Assembly (NCBI GenBank): GCA_937873095.1
Contig: CALMVI010000037.1
Coordinates: forward strand, 1-64,000
DNA: 64,000 bases
From: an uncultured Acetobacteraceae bacterium
GTDB lineage: Bacteria; Pseudomonadota; Alphaproteobacteria; Acetobacterales; Acetobacteraceae
Reading direction: 5' to 3'
The translations under genes were made by a program, and so were the position numbers. This document shows, one piece after another, positions 53,320 through 60,579 of this stretch (position 1 is the first letter of the stretch; each line of letters opens with the position of its first letter). The notes below the pieces were generated by a model. The model ran no database searches, was not told where the DNA came from, and saw only the letters and a list, made by a program, of their open reading frames with translations.

Positions 53320-53978
53320 TACGAGATGAAGCCCTTGCGGAACGGCATCTGCACGACCGGTGCGTCGTACAATACCACTCCGAGTAGCTTGCCGCCGGCC
53401 CGTGCTATCTGCCGCGCCGTTGCTTGCACCTCAGGTAACCGTGTCTTTCCCGCCGCCACAGTTACGATCGTTCCATGGCAATGACGCGACCGATCAAGAC
53501 TGCCTGGACAAGTCACAGGTGCCGCATCCTGAAGGATTATCGTTCTAAACTGACCGAATTCCTTGGCGTCCGCAGCGATCGACTGTATCGACGTCTCCGA
53601 GAGCTGGCCGTGATACAGGCCCGCTATCTGGGTGTTTGGAACGACTGAGCTTCGCCTGGCTTTCTGGTTACCCCGTCGGGGGGGCAGCACTTCTTGTGAT
53701 GAGAGACATCCTACCTTGTTGTCGAGTAGCAGAACCCGGCCGAACCGGCCGATTGCTGCCGCCGCAAAGTCATGCGCCATCTGCGTACCTGGTCCCGTCG
53801 GACCGGCCGGCATAAATTGAAGAATTGGCCGGTCCACCTCATGCAGTTGAGCCAGAACTTCCGCCAGCAGGGCTGACGCCTCTGGCTTTATTGTTCTGCA
53901 GCATGGCCCGGCAGCTTGAGCACTGTCAGCCGTGGAACTCGCTATCGGCTTGAGGGGGCGAAGTCGTGTAATGTTCAA
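53319..53978 (-). CDS. CpsD/CapB-like (BY-kinase-type) P-loop protein with degenerate nucleotide-binding motifs
   Basis: Position between a phosphoglycosyltransferase and Wzy; fold-like pattern ...RPILQFMPAGPTGPGTQMAHDFAAAAIGRFGRVLLLDNK...TIILQDAAPV...GTIVTVAAGKTR. Confidence 0.6.
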   Translation of the reverse strand: MNITRLRPLKPIASSTADSAQAAGPCCRTIKPEASALLAEVLAQLHEVDRPILQFMPAGPTGPGTQMAHDFAAAAIGRFGRVLLLDNKVGCLSSQEVLPPRRGNQKARRSSVVPNTQIAGLYHGQLSETSIQSIAADAKEFGQFRTIILQDAAPVTCPGSLDRSRHCHGTIVTVAAGKTRLPEVQATARQIARAGGKLLGVVLYDAPVVQMPFRKGFIS

Positions 53979-55465
53979 AACGCGTTCTCACCGGTCATGC
54001 AGAATGGCGTGTGTAGAAGGATGCGAACGTCCAGCCAGATCGACCAGTTCTCGATGTAGTAAAGGTCGTACTCGACACGACGTTTCAACTGATCCAGCGT
54101 CAGGGTTGCACCCCGGGCACCTTTGACCTGGGCCCAGCCGGTGATCCCCGGCTTTACCCGATGTCTCTGAGCGTATTCTGCAACTATCTCCCGGCCTGCT
54201 CGTTCAAAATCGTGCAGGCTCTTGGCCTGTGGGCGGGGCCCAACCAGCGACATGTCGCCGCGCAGAACGTTCCAGAGTTGCGGCAACTCGTCCAAGCTGG
54301 TGCTCCGCAACACTCGCCCCACTGTCGTGCAACGGAGGTCATTGCGCCGAGTCTGAAATAGTCTTTGGTACTCCGAAACGTCGTACATCGTCCGAAATTT
54401 GTAAACAGTGAAGTCGCGGCCGCACCAGCCTTGCCGCTTCTGCCTGAATATGATGGGCCCCGGACTGGTAATGCCGACGACTAGGCCGATCCCGAGCAGC
54501 ACAGGTGCAAATATCAGAAGCAGAATGGCAGCACCAACCTTGTCGAGCACAGTTTTCACCAGCAAATCCCGTGGCTGGATAGGCCTGTCCGACACGACAG
54601 TCAGAGGCAGTCCGCCCAACAGACGCATACGCGGCGACCCGCCACTGTTCCAGCCATTCTCGCGACAAATCGCAACCTGAACCGGGAGCGATTTGAGTTG
54701 CTCGACGATGTGCGACAAGTCGAGTTGCTCGCCTTGCTCCACGGCCAAGATAACCGAGTCGACTTCGCCATCACGACCCAGTTCAAGAAGGCTTGGGAGA
54801 TCCACGATGTCGTGCTCAGGCAGGTCGCTATTTTCTTGTGTATCGAACGTCCTCACGATATTGGCTGCATGCGCAATCCTGGCGGCAAGTCTTTCCCTGG
54901 CCTGACCTGCCCCGACGATTGCGATCGCCTCGCGCAACGCGCCGCGGCCGCGCAGTCGCCCGACATAACAAGACAAGGCTGTTCGAGTCGCGGCGACTGA
55001 CAAGGCGAATAGGGTCAGCCAAGACAGCAACCACAGCCGGGCAAGATCATCGGTCGCGCGAGTAGCCACGCCAACGGCAACCAGCACTGCGAATGCCATG
55101 CAACACCTCTGTTCCGCCTTTATGACCAACCTCCAGGAGGAACGCAGCATACTGTCTGGCCAGCTGCGGCTGCGGAGGAAAAGCGCGGCTATGATGCTGC
55201 CGAACACGATGTCGCGCCGAAACGGAACGGTCGCCACTAACTCCATCTGCTTATTAAGAGAATACTGCGCGTAGAGCGACAACGCGACCTGACCTGCCAC
55301 GAAACACATGAGAAAGTCCCACACGGTGAGCAGTTCGTTCATCAATGGAAGAACGTCTGCTGTCCTCCTCGATGCTGAGGTGTTCGCAAACTCAACGCTG
55401 GACCAATCTGCCACGGTCACTATCCGCTTTTGCAATCTCGTTACGATACGAGCACGACTCCGCAA
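53975..55465 (-). CDS. Polyprenyl-phosphate sugar phosphotransferase (exopolysaccharide-initiating, WcaJ/GumD-like)
   Basis: [92 protein letters not shown]. Confidence 0.95.
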   Translation of the reverse strand: MRSRARIVTRLQKRIVTVADWSSVEFANTSASRRTADVLPLMNELLTVWDFLMCFVAGQVALSLYAQYSLNKQMELVATVPFRRDIVFGSIIAALFLRSRSWPDSMLRSSWRLVIKAEQRCCMAFAVLVAVGVATRATDDLARLWLLSWLTLFALSVAATRTALSCYVGRLRGRGALREAIAIVGAGQARERLAARIAHAANIVRTFDTQENSDLPEHDIVDLPSLLELGRDGEVDSVILAVEQGEQLDLSHIVEQLKSLPVQVAICRENGWNSGGSPRMRLLGGLPLTVVSDRPIQPRDLLVKTVLDKVGAAILLLIFAPVLLGIGLVVGITSPGPIIFRQKRQGWCGRDFTVYKFRTMYDVSEYQRLFQTRRNDLRCTTVGRVLRSTSLDELPQLWNVLRGDMSLVGPRPQAKSLHDFERAGREIVAEYAQRHRVKPGITGWAQVKGARGATLTLDQLKRRVEYDLYYIENWSIWLDVRILLHTPFCMTGENAF

Positions 55466-55578
55466 AAAAACACAACGGAAACTTTGACATCGCCGGCATT
55501 TTGTAAATCGACCCGAGTCGAACGTATCGTTGGGCCTGGCGGAGGCTAGCGGACCAGGGCTTCAGCCTCGGGCTGACC

Positions 55579-55684
55579 AGACCATGACCGGTTCGCATCG
55601 GCTCACCGGTCATGGTCCACCTCGTTGCCTCGGCGAGCAGATTCACGCCTTCAGGTGATTCCACCTGAACGCGATCTGCTTAAG
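55579..55684. repeat. Composite palindromic repeat copy 3 (both hairpins present)
   Basis: gaccatgaccggt...accggtcatggtc, linker 'cgttgcctcggcgagcag', then agcagat..ttcaggtg-attc-cacctgaa..atctgct. Confidence 0.75.
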
Positions 55685-56332
55685 TCAGACCGGCCGATAG
55701 GTGTCGAACTGATGCTGCGCCTCGGCTATCTCGACGGTCGACAGCAGGGTGGGACGGCCCACAGCGAGGCACGTAATATACTGTCGAGCCAATGCCTCAA
55801 GCTCAGTGGCGCGCCACATGGCCTGCGACAGGTCGCGTCCGCAGGCAATCATGCCATGGTTGGCAATCAGGCAAGCCGATCGGTCCTGTAGGGCAAGAAG
55901 CACCTTGGCCGATAGTTCGGCGGTCCCGAAAGTGGCGTAGCCGGCACAGCGGACGTCCTCGCCCCCGAACGTCGCGACCATGTAGTGGCAGGCAGGGATT
56001 CCGCGACGCATCATGGTGAGCGCCGTACAGGAAATCGGATGGGCATGAACCACAGCGCCGAACTCCGGCCGGCCCGACAGGATATCACGATGCATCCGCC
56101 ATTCGGATGACGGACGCTTCGGGCCGGTCCACCCCCCCGCGGTGTCGCCGAGCGTCATGCTGGCAACGTCAACAGCGGTCATCTCGTCGTATGGGGTCGC
56201 AGTCGGCGTGATCAGCATTCGGGTTCCGCAGCGAACGCTTATGTTGCCGGACATGCCCTGGTTGAGACCACCGGCGTTCATCGACCGGCAGGCCTGGACG
56301 ATCGACCGACGGAGGAGATCCTCCGTCATCAC
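55685..56332 (-). CDS. Class II aldolase/adducin family protein
   Basis: NQGMSGNISVRCG, HAHPISCTALTMMRRGIPACHYMVATFGG, ANHGMIACG metal-site motifs. Confidence 0.9.
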   Translation of the reverse strand: MMTEDLLRRSIVQACRSMNAGGLNQGMSGNISVRCGTRMLITPTATPYDEMTAVDVASMTLGDTAGGWTGPKRPSSEWRMHRDILSGRPEFGAVVHAHPISCTALTMMRRGIPACHYMVATFGGEDVRCAGYATFGTAELSAKVLLALQDRSACLIANHGMIACGRDLSQAMWRATELEALARQYITCLAVGRPTLLSTVEIAEAQHQFDTYRPV

Positions 56333-57460
56333 TGGGCCTGGGCTGAGGCTTCGCTTCGCGTGGCACCAACCCGGGCAGCCAAGGCGGCAGCCATGAAGTC
56401 ATCAAGGTCGCCATCCAGGACAGCACCGGGGTTGCCCTTCTCCACTCCGGTTCGCAGGTCCTTGACCATCTGATAGGGCGCCAGAACGTAGCTCCGTATC
56501 TGGTGCCCCCAGCTGTTCTCCGTCTTTCCCGCCTCGGTAAGTGCGGAGGCGGCCTCCCGCTTTCGCAGTTCGGCTTCATAAAGCCGGGCCTTGAGCATCG
56601 CCAATGCGGTGGCCCGGTTACGATGCTGGCTTCGGTCGGTTTGGCAGGCGACGATAATACCCGATGGCAGGTGTGTGATACGGATGGCGCTCTCCGTCTT
56701 GTTGACGTGCTGACCCCCTGCGCCCGACGCACGGAAGGTGTCGACCTTCAGGTCGGCATCCCGTATCTCGATCTCAATGCTGTCATCCACCACAGGGTAC
56801 ACCCACACGCTCGCAAAGCTTGTCTGCCGACGGGCCGCGGCGTCGAACGGGCTGATGCGCACTAGTCGATGCACGCCGGCTTCGGTCTTCAGCCAACCAT
56901 ACGCGCTCGGACCGCTCACTTGGAGCGTCACCGACTTCAGCCCTGCGCCCTCCCCCTCGCTGGCTTCGAGGACATCTACCTTGTAGCCGTGCTTTTCCGA
57001 CCAGCGCGAGTACATACGCATGAGCATCTCGGTCCAGTCCTGGGCTTCAGTGCCGCCCTGGCCAGCGTTCAGCTCGATAAAGCAATCATTGCCGTCGGCC
57101 TCACCCGAGAGAAGCCCGAGGATTTCCTGCCGCTTGGCTTCTTCAGCAATGGCGCGAAGGCTTTGGACGCCTTCGCCCACCATCTCAGGCTCACTCTCGG
57201 CTTCCGCCAATCCGATCAGATCGATGGCGTCTGAAACATCTCTCTCAAGCTTGGCGAGGCCTTCGATCCCGGCGGCCAGCCGGTTGCGTTCGCGCATGAT
57301 CTTCTGCGCTTCCTCCGCGTCCTGCCACAAGGACGGGTCCTCGGCCCGATTGTTCAGCTCGTCCAGGCGGGCAACGGCGACGTCCCAGTCAAAGATGCCT
57401 CCTCAGCAGCGCCGTGGACTGCTTGATCTGTTCGTAAAGAGCGTCAGCTTCGGCGGACAT
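56329..57460 (-). CDS. prfB: Peptide chain release factor 2, programmed +1 frameshift
   Basis: ORF1 MSAEADALYEQIKQSTALLRRHL-TGA; slip site CTT TGA C (57394-57388) preceded by AGGAGG (57403-57398); +1 frame continues DWDVAVARLDELNNRAEDPSLWQDAEEAQK...GAGGQHVNKTESAIRITHLPSG. Confidence 0.96.
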
Positions 57461-57486
57461 GATGTTGGTCCCGTGGCGAGCGGAAG

Positions 57487-60117
57487 TTAGTACAAGCCGC
57501 CCACGCTGCTGTCCACACCGGTGCCAGCCGCGGGCTTCGGCGGCGGAGGCACCAATGGTGTGTCCGGGTCCGGGTCCACCATCTGTACTTGGCCGTCGGC
57601 AGCCACTGCATCGACAGGATCATGGCGGACGCCACCGGCCAGAGCGCCCGAACCTGGTATCTGATCGGGTCGAAACGCGTCCACACACTCGTGCCGCCCA
57701 CACCCCCAACTTGCCAGCGTCAGCCCGTCCGGCATGCGGAAGTCCAGCACAGGCCGATCGTGTAAGGCATTACTCATGAATTCGTGCCAAATCGGACCCG
57801 CGACGTGTGCGCCGTCCTGCTTGTCCCCCAGGCTCTGCGGGCTGTCGTAACCGACCCAGACGACCGTCACCAAATCCGGCGTGAAGCCCGCAAACCAACC
57901 ATCATTGAAGTCCTGGGTTGTTCCCGTCTTTCCGGCGATCGGCCTGTCAATCCCGGCACCGACCGGTTTGCCCGTCCCATACAGGACGACCCCCTCCATC
58001 ATCTTGATCACCTGGAAGGCGCTTTGCGGGTCGGCCAACTGCGCCCGTGGATCGGCCAGGTTCGGTGGGGCGGCAGGATCGCCGGCACTGATCACGAGGC
58101 CGGGGGGCCGCCAGGTGACATGGCCGTCACGGTCCTGCACGCTGTCGATCAGGCTCGGCACTACGTCCCGCCCGCCCTCGGCCAGAGACGCATACGCCCC
58201 CGCCTCGCGCAACACCGTCGTCTCAACTGCGCCGAGCGACGCCGGCAGGACATGGGGCATCGCGTCGTACAGATGGAAGCCGATGGCGGTTCGTGCGACG
58301 GCTTCCATTCCGATGTGCTGCGCCACGCGGACCGTCACGAGGTTGAGCGACTGTTCCAGCGCTACGCGCAGGGGCGTAGGTCCGCCGAACGTCATTTCGT
58401 AGTTGTTCGGATGCCAGTCACCCAGGCTGAATGGCTCGTCCTCGAAACGCGTGCTCGGCGAGAGCCCCTGCTCCATAGCGGTCAGATAAACGAACGGTTT
58501 GAACGAACTGCCCGGTTGGCGTTGCGCCTGTGACGCTCGGTTGAACTTGCTTGCGTCCCCGCTCCAACCGCCGGACATCGCCAGCACCCGGCCAGTGCGG
58601 GGATCCAAGGCGACCAGCGCACCCGAGACGCGAGGTATCTGGCGTAAAGCAAGACGATCCAGGGTCAGCGTCGCCGAGCGCGCACGACCATGCGCGCTCC
58701 TGCGCTCAACCAGGCGCATCTGGGCTTGTCCCTCTTCAGGCTGCACCATGACCACGTCGCCTGGCGCCAGAACGTCAGCCATCCGCCTGGGCGATGCTCC
58801 CAGTTCGCCGCCGGACAACACCGGGCGTGCCCAGCCCAAGGAGGAGAGTTCGATCTTCCCGGTCCGGTGCCCGCTATCGGCGCCCTCGCCCTCCTCCAGA
58901 TAGCCCAGGCGGGCTGCAGAGTCGGTGATGTCCAGCACCACCGCCATCCGCCACTCCGGCAACATCCCGGCCGGCTTGGGCAGCTTGGCCAGCGCGTCGG
59001 CCCAGTCGCCGCTCAAAGATGTCGTGTTGCCGATCCGCCGGACGGGACCGCGCCAGCCACCATGAGAGTGATCGTATCGCATCAGACCGTCATGCAACGC
59101 CTGGTCGGCCTGCGCCTGCAACGCAGGGTCAAAACTTGTATGAACGACCAGACCACCCTCGCTCGTTTGGTCCTGACCGAACCGCTGGACCAGTTGGCGG
59201 CGAACCTCCTCGGCAAACCATTCGCCGCCCGGCACGGTGTCGGGTGGACGATAGCGGCTCGGCGTCAAGGGCTCGCGCTGGGCGATACGGGCCTCCTCCA
59301 AAGTGACAGCGCGGGTTTCGACCATGCGGTCCAGAACCCAGTCGCGGCGCACCTTGGCTGCGTCGGGGAAGCGGAAAGGGTTGTAGTTACTGGGGGATTT
59401 GGGCAGCGCAGCCAGCATCGCCGCCTCCCCAAGGGTGAGTTGGTCGAGCGGCTTGTTGAAGTAGACCTGGGCCGCCGCCACCACGCCGTACGATCCCTGG
59501 CCCAGATAGATCTCGTTCAGGTAGAGTTCCAAGATACGCGGCTTCGTCAGCACCCGCTCGATACGAAGCGCCAGCAGCGCCTCTTTCAGCTTACGTTCGG
59601 TGGTCAGGGCGTCCGAGCCCAGGACCATGTTGCGGGCGACCTGCTGGGTTATCGTCGACGCGCCGACCGGCCTTCTCGCGCGACCGAGGCGCCCCAAGTC
59701 GGTCACCGCGGCGCGGGCGATCGCGAACGGGTCAACCCCCTTATGACTGAAGAAGTTTTGGTCCTCTGCCGCGATGAACGCGAGCTTGACCTGCTCGGGC
59801 ACCGCCGAGATGGGCACGAAGATGCGTCGCTCGCTGGCCAATTCGGCCATCATACGATCATCCCCGGCATACACCCGGCTCATGACCGGAGGCTGATAGG
59901 TTCGCAATCCATCCAGCGTCGGAAGATCGGCCGCATAGCGGTCGTAGACGTTCCAGCCCACCAGCCCCAAGGCACCCGCTGCCACCAGGCCGACGGCAAA
60001 CAGCAGCCCGAATAGGCCACGCACGAAGGCCAGGAACGCGCTCTGTCTCGGTTTAGGCTTGGCAACCGACACTGCCCGGTCTTCTGACACGATGAGCCGC
60101 TCGCGGTGGCCGTCCAT
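57487..60117 (-). CDS. mrcA: Penicillin-binding protein 1A (bifunctional transglycosylase/transpeptidase)
   Basis: 876 aa; AAEDQNFFSHKGVDPFAIARA, GASTITQQVARNM, QPGSSFKPFVYLTAME, GKTGTTQDFNDGWFAGFTP. Confidence 0.96.
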   Translation of the reverse strand: MDGHRERLIVSEDRAVSVAKPKPRQSAFLAFVRGLFGLLFAVGLVAAGALGLVGWNVYDRYAADLPTLDGLRTYQPPVMSRVYAGDDRMMAELASERRIFVPISAVPEQVKLAFIAAEDQNFFSHKGVDPFAIARAAVTDLGRLGRARRPVGASTITQQVARNMVLGSDALTTERKLKEALLALRIERVLTKPRILELYLNEIYLGQGSYGVVAAAQVYFNKPLDQLTLGEAAMLAALPKSPSNYNPFRFPDAAKVRRDWVLDRMVETRAVTLEEARIAQREPLTPSRYRPPDTVPGGEWFAEEVRRQLVQRFGQDQTSEGGLVVHTSFDPALQAQADQALHDGLMRYDHSHGGWRGPVRRIGNTTSLSGDWADALAKLPKPAGMLPEWRMAVVLDITDSAARLGYLEEGEGADSGHRTGKIELSSLGWARPVLSGGELGASPRRMADVLAPGDVVMVQPEEGQAQMRLVERRSAHGRARSATLTLDRLALRQIPRVSGALVALDPRTGRVLAMSGGWSGDASKFNRASQAQRQPGSSFKPFVYLTAMEQGLSPSTRFEDEPFSLGDWHPNNYEMTFGGPTPLRVALEQSLNLVTVRVAQHIGMEAVARTAIGFHLYDAMPHVLPASLGAVETTVLREAGAYASLAEGGRDVVPSLIDSVQDRDGHVTWRPPGLVISAGDPAAPPNLADPRAQLADPQSAFQVIKMMEGVVLYGTGKPVGAGIDRPIAGKTGTTQDFNDGWFAGFTPDLVTVVWVGYDSPQSLGDKQDGAHVAGPIWHEFMSNALHDRPVLDFRMPDGLTLASWGCGRHECVDAFRPDQIPGSGALAGGVRHDPVDAVAADGQVQMVDPDPDTPLVPPPPKPAAGTGVDSSVGGLY

Positions 60118-60417
60118 ATCTCAGCTCAACCCTATGCCCTACGGCCGACGGGTGTCTTGATCGCACGACGAACCGGCAGTCGCAATCGCGCTGTCGTTCG
60201 GGCGAAGGCACCCGGAAGGGCCCGCAACTCTGGATGGTGCCGATCCTGGGCTTGCAGCGGCCATTGGTTTAGGTCATGTGTCAAGAGCGCGCAGCCAGGA
60301 ACGGCGCCGCACCCCCGCGCTTGTCGCGGCCCGGCTACATTCATCGCTGCGCTTGTGCGCCGTGGTGGCATCTTTTGAAGGCCATGGAACCACTCCCAAG
60401 CGCCGCGACGGACAGGA

Positions 60418-60451
60418 AGGCCACCATACCCTCTTTTCGGTATGGTGGCCT
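60418..60451 (+). promoter_or_regulatory. Perfect hairpin in the rne upstream region (candidate 5' UTR element)
   Basis: aggccaccatacc-ctcttttc-ggtatggtggcct: 13-bp perfect stem, 8-nt loop, between divergent mrcA and rne. Confidence 0.6.
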
Positions 60452-60579
60452 GTATTCCGGCAACTGGATCCGGTCCCGGTTTCAACATCCCACACAAACG
60501 GCCCGACTGGCTGCGCGCCCCAACGTCAATGATGTTCGGGTTTGCCGCGCGATGCCGGGGCCTCGGAGCTCCTCATTTC

